A stretch of 64,000 nt of DNA from Elgaria multicarinata webbii (taxonomy: Eukaryota > Chordata > Lepidosauria > Squamata > Anguidae). The notes under the pieces are model-generated. The model saw only the letters and a list, made by a program, of their open reading frames with translations. It had not been told where the DNA came from and did no database searches. Location of the stretch: assembly GCF_023053635.1 (NCBI RefSeq), contig NC_086172.1, positions 122,549,681 to 122,613,680 of the forward strand. Reading direction: 5' to 3'. Of this stretch, positions 30,801 to 43,040 are shown piece after piece. Made by a program: the position numbers and the translations under genes. Numbering within the stretch: the stretch's first letter is position 1; each line of letters opens with the position of its first letter.

Positions 30801-33800
30801 CATGTTCCATCACTGCCCTCCAAGAGCTTTCATAAGCCACCACTACATTTTAAAAGAATCTTATGTATTAATTTTCACTATCCAAATGTCTTGGAGGCCT
30901 GTTGTCGAGTGGAAAGAGGATACAAGCATTTTTAATAAATAGAGATGATGCTCCATAATTGGCACAGTATGGATGATGAGAGGTCCAGGGCCGGCCCTGT
31001 CTCAGGGGGTGGATTTCATGTGCCCTGGGCTGTCGCTGTGAGAACTGCATGTCCCGCCTGATGCTCCAGAAAGACGTGCCGGCCACCCCTCTGAGTGGCT
31101 GCCACTGCTCTCTGGAGCCCAACTACCTCACTTTGCGGACCCCTCAGGGAACAGCATCGGGTGTGTAGATTTTCTGGGAAATCCTAATGGCTGGTCAGAA
31201 GAGAGAGTGACCACTGTGGCTCTCCAGAGAGCCAGGTCCAAGTGCCTTGCTCTGAGGGATCTTTCCTCAGAGCGAGGCATTGATAGGGAGGTGGCCTTGG
31301 AGATCGCCAATGATGCTGCAGCACAGGCAGTCTCCAGGGCCACCTCTCCGCCAGGGCCTTGCTCTGAGGAATGATCCCTCACAGCAAGGCATTGAAGGAG
31401 AGGCCTGGGGGTAGGTGGGGGAAGGGAGAGGTTGGTAGCTGCCACCACCACCATCACTGTTGTTGGGAAGGAAGGGGCAGGGAGAGCCATTGTCATCATC
31501 CCAGGGGGAGAAGGCAGCGGTATGAACTCCCACCTGGTGCCAGCCCTAGAGAGGACTTACCTTGTGGCCTAGTCCCTCTGCCAGCTCATGAGCCTTCTCA
31601 ATGCTTTCTAGTGCCTGTGGAAAATGAAGCACATTCCATTGACTAGCATTGCATATTACTGAGATAGATAGATAATGCCTAGTGCTTTACAGCTTGCATG
31701 TCAAGACATTCATCAGGTGAAACGGCTATTGTTTTAGCCTGAAATTCTTATCCTTCTACAGATTTTTGTTGTGTTCACGGTGGATAGAATGGCCATGCAC
31801 AAAGACAATATTTACTGCTTTTTGTTTGGATTACGTACTTGACATTGTGCTTTGGCTTGTATCTGAAGTGCAGCTGTGCCTTGGCTCAGTTTTTAAAATC
31901 AACAAATGCTATACTTTTTTATTTGGGGGCTGAAATGGATATTTTCAGGCTCTTCTGAGAGGATAAAGCCTGTCAAATTAAAAGAAATAGGCCCAGAGTA
32001 TTTTGTGCTAGGTTAAAACCAGTGGGATTCTTTCCCCCCTTTTTTTAAAAGGCAAAATGTCCTTTCCTATTGTTTCATAGGCAATTTGAATGAACATGGT
32101 GTACAAGGGTTAGGGAGTTATGAATTGAACCATACCGTGGCTTATTTTTCTTGAATGAGAACCCATGGTTTGCTGTTGGGTGGTTCAGGGTGGTTATCAA
32201 GCCACCCTGCATGGTTAACAAGCCACCCCGTGGAAAACACACTGTATTCAGACAACACGATAACCCACGTTCGACAACAACCCACACTCAACCACTGAGT
32301 GTGGGTTAGCATGTTATGTGAATTCAAATGTCTCACTTTACTCTTCTGTAAAATGAACACAGAACTATAGAAATAAAGCAGCAGTATGATTTGCATAAAA
32401 TGGCATATGTTCAAGATCACTTGAAGAGGAAATGAAAAGACTTTTCTTCCACCAACTGCTCCCCTTCCATTACGCTGGTGTCTCAGGGTACTTTCTGTTT
32501 CATGCATCCTGCACAATTAAAATCAGATAATTGGGACAGGAACATCAGGCTGGTACAGGCTAGCTGTACATTATTAAAAGGTTTAATGTCGTACCCACAA
32601 CAGCCACATCATTACAATTTGGTGGTGGTGGGGGGCAGCTTCTCAGTTCAGCCTATCACTGACCTTGTCCAGTTCCTTCTGAATTAACCAGCACTTGGCC
32701 ACACCCAGCAGCACCTGAATCTGTCCCAGCCGGTTTCCAATCTCTGTCATGATGCTCATTGAGGAATCGTAGCGGGGGAAAGCTGTCTGCGGTATAAGAG
32801 AGGCTGTCAAATGATGTACCAGCCGTAGAGCCCTACTGTCAGGCTGCCCCTCACCCTCACATCCTGCTTTGTAGGATGAGGTCATGATTCCTACCTGTAC
32901 ATCTGCACGGCTGCGGTGAATATCAGCAAAGCAGAGCAGGCATTGTGCCTGCAAAGGGCGATCTCCATGCTGAAGAGCAATCTTCATAGACTCCTAGCAA
33001 AGAATGACTGAAGTCAGAATTCAAACCTTTACCACTTGCTCTTCAGCAAGGGCAGAGAACGTGATGCCCAATGGCCCCTCTGCACCCTCAGCCCAGAGCC
33101 CTCTAAAATGCCCTGCTCTGCCCACTTTTTATTTTTATCCCTCTTAAAAGAGGTTTCTTACGGTCAGCTGGGATTGCTTCGAAGGATAGTGAGGGCCTGT
33201 AGCTGCTCCCATCTTCTTTTCCCATGAATGCCTCTGGGCCAGGCGTGGGGCTTAAAGACTGTCTTAGGAAATGAAGTCGGCTGCTTTCATCTCCAGTGCA
33301 CCCATTTTGTGGTGCTGCCCAGGACCATTTCTCAAATTGCCAAATGTACCCACAGGCCCCCAAAAGTTGCCTACCTCTATCTGGCACATCCACTTGAAAG
33401 AAATCTGGATTGTCCGTGCTCCTGGCCTGCACTGAAGAGAGCATCCTGTGCCTCTGAATGACCTCCACAGATTTGCTGGGAGTCAGCAGCTGCAGGAGTT
33501 TAAGAGATCCAGGATGGATGTTGCCATCTCTTCTCAGCAGCCTCTCTCCACACAGGAGGCCGCCTTCTACCAGATCAGACTATTTGCCCATTTATCCCAA
33601 TATGATCTAATCTGACTGGCAGTGGCTCTCCAGGGTCGCAGGCAGAGACAGTTCTCTCTAAACACCTGCGATCTGATCCTTTTCACTGGAAAATGCCAGG
33701 GACTGAACCTGGAACCTTCTGCATGCAAAGCAAGTCCTCTATCACTGAGCAACAGCCTCTCCCTTGCTCCTATGCAGAGACGTAATGACTGGGTTCACAC

Positions 33801-36800
33801 AACAAGCTAACCCACACTCAGTGGTTTAATGTGGGTTGTTGTTGAACAATGGGTTATTATGTTGCCAAAAAGTTGTGCGTTTTCTGCAGGGTGGCTTGTT
33901 AACCATGCACTGTGGCTTATGATAGGTTGTTCCTGTATACCCAGGAACAAGCCGTGGGTTCTCAAGGTAGCTTGAGAACCCATGGGTTGTTCCTGGGTTT
34001 TCAGGGTGGTTAGAGTGTTGAGTGAACCCTTCAGCACCTCACCACCACCTTGTACCTCGCAGCACTCCATAGCATCCGCCAAGCGTCCCAGGTTGCGATA
34101 GGCCACGGCCATATAGAACTGGCTCATTGCACGGTACTTCAGACTCCAACCCTTTCCATAATCGTTCACCAGCTCAGCTGCCTTGCATGGGAAGAACAGA
34201 GCTTTCTCGTAGTCCTTCAGAAGATGGGACAGGAAGACAGTGAGGCTACTTGCTGAGCAGGGAAAAAAAGACTATCAAGGTAAGCATGATACCTGGTTCT
34301 GCAAGCAGAATGAAACTTGGGCTCTTTTAGTGGAAGCCCTTAAATCGGCCCAGGTGATAAGGGGCTGTGAACATCACAGCAAGGAGAAGACCAAACTGGC
34401 CCATCCATCAGCCAGATGAGCAGCTGCAGGGAACATGCAACATCTTCCCTTGCCAGAAAAAAAGGCTCAGCGCCAAACGACCATTGCCCTGGGACTGCAT
34501 CCTCTGACCTCCTCCATTGGCCGAAGGACCAAGGGCCAGTGGGAGGCTAAACCCCGTGTTTCCCAGGTAGAATAAAACAGCTAGAAGACCAGCCTGGCCC
34601 CATGCATTGGCTGGAGAAACAGCAGCTATAGGCAGCTTGCTTCACTTCTTCATGCCAGAAAGAACACCTATAAGAAATTTGTAACCAGGAACTAGTGACT
34701 GCCCTTCCTTTCCTCCCTCCCCTTCTTCTTCCCAATCCCCTTTCCTTCCGTGTTTAATCTTCTAGACTGTAAGCCTGAAGGCAGAGCCTGTCTCATTATT
34801 AATCTTTGTAAGCTACTGTGGGAGCCTTTTAAAATTAATTTTTATTTTTTAGGGGTTTTTTTTTTGGCTGAAGAGTTGGGTAAAAATACTTAAATACATA
34901 AATACACTTTTATCACTTTTGAACAGCTGTTCAGCTCCCACCATTTCCTCCATAAACTAGAAGATAAAACTATTGGTAAAAATGGGTGAAATCTCTAGGT
35001 CTATCCCCCACTGTACATCATCGTTCTTCAAAAGATTTCCACCACACTTTGCACTGAATGGCTTTTAACTTCAATGGACACCAATCTGGAAAAAGAATTT
35101 AAATGTTCCCTAGACAAGCACCCAAACTTAAGTGAAAATCCATTTTTAAAGTCCAAATTTACAGCTGGGCAGGGGGTGCTAATGCCTCCAAATAGGGATG
35201 TTCTTGATTTCCCCAGAAATCGGGATAATTTTTTTCAGTAATTCAAAGCATCTCTCCGAAACAGGGAAGCATGGGTACTCGACTTGGGATTCATTCATGC
35301 AATTGAGGTATTATTCAATTATACGTATTGGAAAACCCTGCAAGCCATCCTCAACATGGTGCCCTCCAGCTGCATTGGACTACAACTCTCTTAATTTTCC
35401 AGCCCACATAGCTGGATTACGGGAGCTGTAGCCCGACACAGTTGGAAGACACCAGATTGTAAAAGCTGATCTTGCATCATTGATACTGCCCTCATTCGTT
35501 CAGAAAAGTCTGTGTGACAATTGATTACTGACAATATTCACACTGTATGTCCAAGCGATTGTTTTATAACTGTAGTTATAATACAGGGGGAATGGTTAGT
35601 CAAATAAATTTCTCGAAATATCAAAATGTTTTTTCCCCCCCTTCTTTAATTTGTCAATGACAAATATAACTGACATGTATTGTGATTCCTCAATGCCTTT
35701 CCAGGCATTGAGAAAACTGTCCCCAATGTCCGCTGTCTGAAGATAAAAACACATTAACAAAAAACGTTTAGCGTGCAGTCCTTTTCAACACTTGACACAC
35801 GCAAATTTTGGTTCTTCTCATTGCAGGCAGCTAATGGAAGTCTCAGATTTATTTTCCTACAGAGAGATGTCCACGTCCAAAATTGGTAATATATTGAACC
35901 ATGTCAAAGGTTAAACCAGAGGTCCTTTCTTGCAGGAATGCTATTTCAGCAGTCCTAACCCTGCTAAATAGACATTGGTGCCCAATTTCTGTTGGCCCCA
36001 TTTATTGGCAAGGATTGTTGGGATCTGTTCAGCCTGTGTGATTGGCTTCTCACTCACTGTAAGGAAAAAATGGAATCTGCCTTTCCATGAGACACTTTCC
36101 TCCCCTCAGAGTGCACACCAAGAGGCCAAGCCATTGTCTGGACAGGACCTCAGATATCCAGGGGTCTCCAATTCTTCTCCCTCCCCATAGCTTCTCTCAC
36201 CTTTAACCAGCAATCTCTTCCCATCCCGTTTTGAGCAGCGCTCACCTTTAGGTGGGTGTAGAAATTTCCTAAGCTGCAACAGACACGACATTCGAGCATC
36301 TTGTCATCATTGTTGTGTGCATAGCGCAGGGCTTTCTCAAAACACTCCAGAGCTTTCTGGAAGATACTGAGGCCAAGGTAGGCATTGCCCATGCTGAGGC
36401 TGACTTGGCCATTCAGTTGCAGGCTCACTGTGGTGCCTTGCATGTTCAGACAGGTCTTACAATAGGAGATGGTTTTTTGGAATTCACAGAGCTTCTCATT
36501 GCTCCGTGCCAGATTCAGGTAGCTCTCTGTAAGGTAGTCAGGGTCCTCCAGCTCCCGGGCTGTGTCAATCTGCACAACTGCAAACTTTTAGCAAGAGAAC
36601 AGAACATTTAAGAAACATTGAGTCTGTTGCTAGAAAACCCATATGGACAATGCATCACAAAACAGAGGTATCCTAAAACAGAGGTGGGCAGACTTGAGGC
36701 TTGCAGAACCCACTTAAACTTGTACTAGAAGCCTGAGGAGCCAGGTGCAAAAGAGTGACTCAGGTGGGCAGACATGTGCTAAGAATTAAAGAAAAGGATG

Positions 36801-39473
36801 CCCCTGAGCACTCAGACAAAAATTTGTGATCGGTACCAGAACGAAGCTCACATGTTTTGTCATGCAACCCCACCACCCCACTCCTAGTTTTCCCAAGCTT
36901 CCTTTTCCAGCAACCTAATTTAAGAGAGGGGGAAAAAACTTTTTAGTTGTTGCTCTCATTAGACAATTGGGAACCAGAAATCTTTGGTAATCTGCAAATC
37001 ACCCAAAGATCTACCAGCAAATCACAATGTACCTTCTGCCCACCCATCCCTGTCCTACAGTGTGACTCTGGTGAATAAAGCCAAAAGATTGTGTTTTAAG
37101 CAGGTATGGGTAAATGAAGACCTTCTTGATTGAGGCAGAGAGCTTTCTCCAGTTACCTAGGGAGGTTGTGGGCTCTCCCACACTAGAGGCCTTCAAGAGG
37201 CAGCTGGACAACCATCTGTCAGGTATGCTTTAGGGTAGATTCCTGCATTGAGCAGGGGGTTGAACTCGATTGGCCTTATAGGCCCCTTCCAACTCTACTA
37301 TTCTATGATTCTAATGTAGGTGGAAGGAACTACCAAAATGGAAAAACCTCTACAGTTTAAGTAATCCCCACTCCATAGCAATGTATTACTGTGCATTCCC
37401 ATTATTCCATCCAGATGTTTGCAGGTTATGTTCATGTTCCTCCAACCCAAGAGTTGCTTCTGAAGTTTCTGCTTGAGGGGATGTGTGTTGTCAATGTGGT
37501 AATGGTGGGTGAGAGAAAGAGAGAAACGAGTTCTCAGGATGCAAAAGATGTGCTTTTTATATTGTATTTTGTATTTGTGTTTTTTAACTTGTTGGTTGTT
37601 TTATGATGGTTTTAATTTTTGTGAACCGCCCAGAGAGCTTCGGCTATTGGGCGGTATAAAAATGTAATAAATAAATAAATAAATAAATAAATAAAATTTT
37701 ATTTCAAAGCCCGACACGTTTTGGCCTGAATTTTTTCAAAGGCCTTCCTCAGGGGGCCGATAGGACACTGTGTCTGCTAATTGTCAAAGGATCTCTTGCT
37801 TGTAGTTGGTGCTGTCTTGAATCACCATACTACTCATTGGTCTCTTCCAGGACAATATCACCGTAGATTCCCTACCCATTTCCCTATTGATATTTCCAGG
37901 TATTTCTGTTCCTAAGGAAAGAGTTCAGTGACCCTTTTTACTAGGATGACAGCAGTATTAGTGTTGACCAAAATGCCCCCTAAATTATTCATTTTGGATT
38001 ATTTTTCACTGCATCATATAACTTTAATTAATTTTATTTAATAAATATCGGTGCCCACCCCCATCAAAATACTTTCATAACCAAGTGTAGATCTCTAGCT
38101 TGGTCCTCCCAATCTGCAGCATTCTGGCTTGCAGCTGCCCCAAAGTAAATTGGATGGTTACTTTGATGGTGTTTTCCATTTTACCTTTTGATTGCTTAAT
38201 TTCTATTTGAGTGAGGTTTGAGGTGATAAAAGGCAAATGGCTTAAGCAGCTGGGTGGGTGGGAATGATGGAGGAGAGGATGTCGTTGTACAACAAACATG
38301 TGGGAAAGGGTGGATTTTGCGGCACTGAAACTTTTAGCAGGCTAAACACCCAAATACAACTTAATTCTGTAAAATAAACAACTAGATCCTTCTCTCTGCT
38401 TTAACTTTTTCTTACTTCTTCACGTAGGAGTTCTTGTCTTGTGTAAAGCAGCTTTGGTGACTATTTCATCAACGGATGCTTATTTCCCTTCTGCACATCT
38501 TTATTAATACAATGATTTATGTCAGCTAGGTTGCTGATCCCTTGGATCTCGTGCTAGACACACCTCTCGTCAACTCACATTGCTTGTCACCTGGATCTTT
38601 TGCCTAGGGTCACTTCCTTCAGTTTTAAAAAGGTGCAACAATGTCTTTTTCGAACCAATTAAAGTCAGCTCCTAATCTAAATTCCAGGCAAAGAATTACA
38701 TGCTGTCCTGACTAGAGATGTGGAATGCTTTGAACATTTAGGGAAAGTGCTATATGATTACTAGCAGTACATGCAAATCTGGTGACATATCATTTACAAA
38801 TCTCTACCTTACTGGCATCACAGTATAAACACTGGTAAATGATAACAGTAATGAAGAATGGAGTACCTGGCTATAGTTACGTCATACAAATGATGATTCA
38901 CTGAAACCAAGGATAGCCACAGAATAACGTCTCCTGAATCATAATAGATCCCTCTACGCAGAAGTAAAGCACTGCAAAATTGAACAATCTGCAGGGCAAC
39001 ATGCTGTGTCTAGCATCTTAACATTCCTGAGAATCAATCCTTTCGCTGAGCAATCTTAAAATTTTCTGAGGATTAGAAATTGGGAGTGGAAATACAGGGT
39101 GGCAATTTACAAACATGGGCCATTGGCACTACTTCACACCAGCAATTTTGCCAAATCCAAACTCACACTATATTTGCAACTGGGCTGTTGGAACTGCTGT
39201 CCAAAGCCCCATTAGTCCACTCCTTCCCCACTCTGTAGCGTAGTGGGAGAGAAGAGCATGCAATCAATCAGATGGCTTTACCTTCAGCATATCTTTGTAC
39301 CTGCCCATCTCCGAGTGAGCAGTGATGAGACATCCCAGAACTCGAAACCTGCCAGCAGCATCTGTGCTCTTTTCCAAAACCCTCAACCAAACTTGAAGGG
39401 CCTTTTCTGTCTGGTTGGATTGATAAAGTTGGAGTCCTTTTTCTATCTGCTGCTTTGTCTGGTCCTGACCCAT
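27783..39473 (-). CDS. RAPSN: Rapsyn, 43-kDa acetylcholine-receptor-associated protein (8 exons, complete)
   Basis: Exons in transcript order: 39282-39473, 36246-36584, 34056-34214, 32895-32993, 32664-32786, 31561-31614, 30449-30648, 27783-27846. The sum is 1230 nt, 409 residues; human has 412. Rapsyn scaffolds and clusters nicotinic acetylcholine receptors under the neuromuscular junction membrane. Seen: MGQDQTK, with Gly2 for N-myristoylation; helical TPR-type repeats over roughly residues 6-320; a coiled-coil stretch near 300-355; then a RING-H2-type domain with C363, C366, C382, H384, H387, C390, C396 and C399. Family knowledge: the TPRs drive self-association, the coiled coil binds receptor loops, and the RING domain binds dystroglycan and has E3 activity. 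Ser403 corresponds to human Ser406. The RING is three residues shorter than human between C390 and CPNC. The exon 3 donor (GTACAA) is weak. Confidence 0.97.
27847..30448 (-). other. RAPSN intron 7
   Basis: 2.6 kb intron. It holds the SINE at 28224 and interspersed TGCATAGGATTGCA / TTTCAATGGGACC motifs at 28110-28215. The rest shows no recognised feature. Confidence 0.6.
28224..28412 (-). repeat. tRNA-derived SINE, minus orientation
   Basis: AACATAGGAAGCTGCCTTAT, CACTGACTGGCAGCAATGGC, TCTCCAGCAATTCAGACAGG and GGATTGAACCTGGAACCTTC. On the minus strand the end reads as tRNA-like A and B boxes. Confidence 0.8.
32123..32325. mobile_element. hAT-like MITE with GGGTTAGCATGTTATGTGAA end, possibly two nested copies
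   Basis: It carries AACCATACCGTGGCTTATTT, CAAGCCACCCTGCATGGTTA, TTCAGACAACACGATAACCC and TGTGGGTTAGCATGTTATGTG. It is related to the copy at 33790. Lies in RAPSN intron 5; boundaries are approximate. Confidence 0.45.
33560..33757 (-). repeat. tRNA-derived SINE, minus orientation
   Basis: CTGACTGGCAGTGGCTCTCC, GGGACTGAACCTGGAACCTT and CTGCATGCAAAGCAAGTCCT match the family. It lies in RAPSN intron 3. Confidence 0.75.
33790..34030. mobile_element. hAT-like MITE next to RAPSN exon 3
   Basis: Left TGGGTTCACACAACAAGC and right GTGTTGAGTGAACCC are diverged inverse ends. The interior has AGGGTGGCTTGTTAACCATG. On the transcript it starts about 25 nt after the exon 3 donor. Confidence 0.55.
34640..34905 (+). 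repeat. SINE/LINE with L2-like 3' end
   Basis: TCTTCTAGACTGTAAGCCTG, AAGGCAGAGCCTGTCTC and AGCTACTGTGGGAGCC resemble the L2 3' end. The same family occurs at 42060-42400 and 63720-63849. Confidence 0.55.
35340..35470. mobile_element. Palindromic MITE (same family as 24757), diverged
   Basis: ATGGTGCCCTCCAGCTGCAT with TGGACTACAACTCTC at the left; AGCTGTAGCCCGACACAGTT and GGAAGACACCAG at the right. Confidence 0.6.
37135..37314 (+). repeat. CR1 LINE 3' end
   Basis: GAGGCCTTCAAGAGGCAGCT, GGACAACCATCTGTCAGG, GCATTGAGCAGGGGGTTGAA and the terminal CTATTCTATGATTCT, the hallmark CR1 3' octamer tail of sauropsids. Confidence 0.85.
37540..37697 (+). repeat. L2/CR1-group LINE 3' tail with (AAAT)n
   Basis: GTGAACCGCCCAGAGAGCTT and CGGCTATTGGGCGGTATAAA are followed by AATGTAATAAATAAATAAAT. 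Confidence 0.75.
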
Positions 39474-40010
39474 CTCCTTTGTGCTTGAGAGCTTCATATA
39501 CCAACCTATCAGGACAGCAAGCACGCAGGGAGTGGCTGGATCAAAAAAAAATTGAAACCAAGTCGGAACTAAAAGAGGAGGATGGATTGCATAGTTCGGA
39601 ATTTCAGGGCCTCGGGAGCCTCAAGACGATCCAGACTGAAGGAATGTCAATAGGAGATGGCAAGTAAGGCCACCAAGGTATTAGGGCAACCATCCTAACC
39701 TTCTAGGCTAGCATCTTGTGGACTGCTGTCCTATCAGCATTTTCTAAACAATCCAAATTCATGAACAAAGAATAGAAAGATAAAAAGAAGTACAGCAATT
39801 GAAAGAAAGGAAAACCCTAAGTGGCTGGAGTGAAATCCAATTGGAATGGCCCCTCCCTTCCCTTGGTGACAGCTGTGCCCGCCAATCCTGGTCACATGAC
39901 TTCACAGGAATGTCAGTCTTGGTTACTTCCAAGGTCAGAAAGCAAGCCAGAGCCAGCCCTGTGCTGCCTTCATAAATATACCAGAGAAGGCATAATCTGT
40001 TCCTGCAGTT
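39474..40010 (-). promoter_or_regulatory. RAPSN upstream region with E-box and AT-rich TATA-like site
   Basis: The 0.5 kb upstream of the RAPSN start codon is not CpG-rich, as fits a muscle-specific gene. It holds a CAGCTG E-box at 39870-39875, the myogenic-factor type, and a TATA/MEF2-like TATATTTAT on the minus strand near 39970-39978. Rapsyn promoters are known to respond to MyoD-family factors. Use of these particular sites is inference. Confidence 0.3.
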
Positions 40011-41980
40011 GACAGCAAACCAAACCTTTCTCCTGTAAGCCTACAGTTCCTGGCAAATTTAGTTCAGTGGAGGTGTAAAGTGATGCCCAACTTAAGGGAA
40101 GCCCATGAGAAAGGTTAATAAAATTATGGTGTAGACAATGATAGAGTAAAGCAGACAGTATCTTGGCGACAATGGGCTAGGAACAGGAGGAACAGCTGGC
40201 GAATTGCTGCCTCTCATTTTACATTGCTCTGGCTCAAGGGATTTCCACATTTCTTCTCACTATCCCAAGCCATCCCCGAATTCCAGTTCACATGGCTCCA
40301 CCTCAGTACAGTGCACACCTCTGGATTTGTAAACTTGAATATTTGATAACACAACTGATTTTTTAACCTAAATTTCACTAAGCCCACATGAAGACCCACT
40401 CCTCAAAGTACTGCTGGTCTGGAGGGAAAACGTGTGTGTGTGTGTGTCATTTGGAAAAACCCCTCCCAATCTATCTTTAAACCTGGTGAAGCCAGGCAGA
40501 GTACTAGAAACTATTTGTAGGCTAATAAGATCCAACATATGGGGAATGGAATGAGGAACAAGCCATTAGAAGTGAAATGGATTAGGAAATGTGTCAGAAA
40601 TAGAGGTGTGTGGTAGTACTCTAATTGGCGTTATTCCTATTGTTAGCACAATTCTGCCATTTTTATACCCTTCAGTTGCTGACTAGCGATTACTGGGAAT
40701 TCATGTCTCATGCCTTAGGCAGGAAAGTTCTAGTAGCTTGTTCACAAGAGGCAACCGAGGCAACCGTAGTATTCGGTCTACAACCTGGAAGAAAGAAAAA
40801 TGTTCTCCATCCCCCACAGCAGAATAGTATTGATTCAAGTGACAGAACTGCAGAGGCCAGCTTTTTCGAAAGGTGGTATAAAACTGTGAACAGTTTGTAT
40901 GGTTTTATTTGTACGCCATCCTGAGATCACAGTGATATAGGGCGCGATACAAATGTTTTAATAAATAAAATAAAATAGAAAAACATCTAGCTACAACAAC
41001 TCTGCGGCCACTTCATTGCTAATTAAGTTTTCCATGGGAAATAGAAGGGGAAAAGAGGAGAGCAAGGAAGAGAATTATAGGAAACAACATAGAAAGAGGG
41101 GGAAAACCTGGAGACAGAGGGGAAAGGAATGAAAGAAAAAAATGGGGCATAGGAGAGATAAAAGGAACTGGTCAGAGAAAGATAGAAAGCTATGATATGC
41201 ACTGTCATGGATGCTACTGATATTTTTTATATAGCATCTTCAAATTGACAGTAGGTTTACCACTTTTATAGGGATTGAAACTCCAAACCTGAGAGGTAAA
41301 ACAATATTATTCTGGGTTATATATATGAGGACTGAGGCTGTGTCGAGAAGCACAGAGACCGTATCAAAAACATGCCAAATGATGACCGACTAATTCATTC
41401 TAAAGGAGTAACTAGCGAGTCAAAAGGTGCTCCCAATTCTGGCTCCTGCAAAATCTAGCTGATACTTAGGGTTTGTGAAAATGTTTACATCTCTGCATAT
41501 TTTTCGATATTCCTTAACCCACCTTTTGGTCCCAAAGGACTCCTAGGCAGATTACAAAACATTCTAAAAACAATAAATTATCCAAACATACAAATGCACT
41601 TGCCAACTTTATGTATCTAATGTTGATTGCCAAAACACATGCGATATAAACCAGTAACACTAAAGTGTCACAGCAATGTTTCTGTTCTTGATGTTAGAGA
41701 GCAGTATGCTTATTCTTCTGGAATTAACATTTCCTTGTTACCCCACTGCAGTGCATAGCTTTTCCTCAGAGCTAGATTTGGGATGTGAAATTTATTTGAG
41801 CATACAAAGCAGTGTATCCTAAATATTTAACTTTACAAGCAATCCCTTTACAAATGAAGTACTTGCAATATAAAGAAAGAGCATAGAAACATCAAACGGG
41901 TACCCAGTAAAAAAAAAAACATTTATGCAATTCCTCCTGAAAATATTGGTCATAAGCTAGAATTCTAATTTGTCTTTGTG

Positions 41981-42046
<66 letters not shown>
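41981..42046 (+). repeat. Compound microsatellite (GT)n(GA)n
   Basis: About 11 GT units are followed by about 21 GA units with one interruption. Confidence 0.95.
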
Positions 42047-42051
<5 letters not shown>

Positions 42052-42059
42052 CACACGTT

Positions 42060-42400
42060 CCATCTATGGAATCCAGTGAGGGAGGAAGCAGCAGCCAGGC
42101 ACCTCTCCATCGTGCCTGGCTCCAGCTCCAGCTGAGAGCCCCCTCCCTCCTGCTACCAACTGTCAACTTTAACTGCTGAACTTTGCAACTAACTTTGTAG
42201 TGCCTGAATTTGCTTTCCTTTCCCCCCTCCTCCTTCCCAATCCCCTTTCCTTTTGTGTCATGTCTTTTAGATTGTAAGCCTGTGGGCAGGGACTGTCAAG
42301 AAATACTTTCGTAAGCCACCATGAGAGCCTTTTTTGGTTGAATGGCGGCATAAAAATGCTTAAATAAAATAAAAATAAATAAAATAAATAAATACACTGG
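42060..42400 (+). repeat. SINE/LINE with L2-like 3' end and AT-rich tail
   Basis: GTCTTTTAGATTGTAAGCCT, GTGGGCAGGGACTGTCAAG, GTAAGCCACCATGAGAGCC and an (AAATA)n tail. Related to 34640. Confidence 0.6.
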
Positions 42401-42878
42401 GACCTTTGACAAATATTTGCTTATATAGTAGCGGGGGGGGGGGGGCGCTTCTGATCTCTCCATAAATAGAACAACTGTAAAAAAAGAAAAGAAAAGCAGA
42501 ATACTCTCCTTTTTAGACACTGTTCCGTTCTCAAATAATTTAGATTTGCCCCTGCTCTACACATGCAGAATTAGGTGGTAGACTTCACACCATTTCAGAT
42601 AATAGGGAAGGGCACTTTTTTGTGCTAGTTTGTATTTGCATGGAGTTTATCATGTATGAGGGCATTAACAATGTGGCACCCTCCAACTGCAGACTGATGT
42701 GGTATGGTCCATTCTTCCACCTCATTTTGTTGCACTTGTAGACCAGGCTAAAATGACCCCACCCCAGGATGCAATGCAATATGGCTGTTTGCATGTGAAG
42801 GTAGTTGCATTACTAGAAACTTTGGGAACGGCTGTAGCTTATATATACAGCTTACATAGCCAACCATATCCTTTAAAT

Positions 42879-43040
42879 GCAAAAGGCTCAATTCCCTGCT
42901 ATCTCCAAGCAAAGCTGAAGATAAAAACAACCCCTGCTGCCACTCATTGTGGACACACAATATTGTCCATAATGAGTGGCAGCAGGGGTTGTTTTTATCT
43001 TCAGCTTTGCTTGGAGATGGCAGGGAATTGAGCCTTTTGC
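42879..43040. repeat. Near-perfect hairpin: 77-bp inverted repeat, 8-nt loop
   Basis: The left arm 42879-42955 and right arm 42964-43040 are inverse copies with two mismatches. The loop is CACAATAT. The outer edge of each arm is GCAAAAGGCTCAATTCCCTG or its inverse. It does not match the MITE families seen elsewhere in the window. Confidence 0.95.

Larger units (their letters stand above)
34215..36245 (-). other. RAPSN intron 2
   Basis: 2 kb. It contains an L2-like tail and a palindromic MITE, listed separately. The remainder shows no recognised feature. Confidence 0.5.
36585..39281 (-). other. RAPSN intron 1
   Basis: 2.7 kb. It holds a CR1 3' end and a LINE tail, listed separately. Positions 37710-37760 carry an unassigned repeat motif around CCCGACACGTTTTGGCC. 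37800-39281 shows nothing recognisable. Confidence 0.55.

Noticed and set aside
37710-37760. CCCGACACGTTTTGGCC...CCTTCCTCAGGGG motif as a classified element
   Set aside because: I recognise it as a common dispersed motif but cannot assign a family or boundaries.
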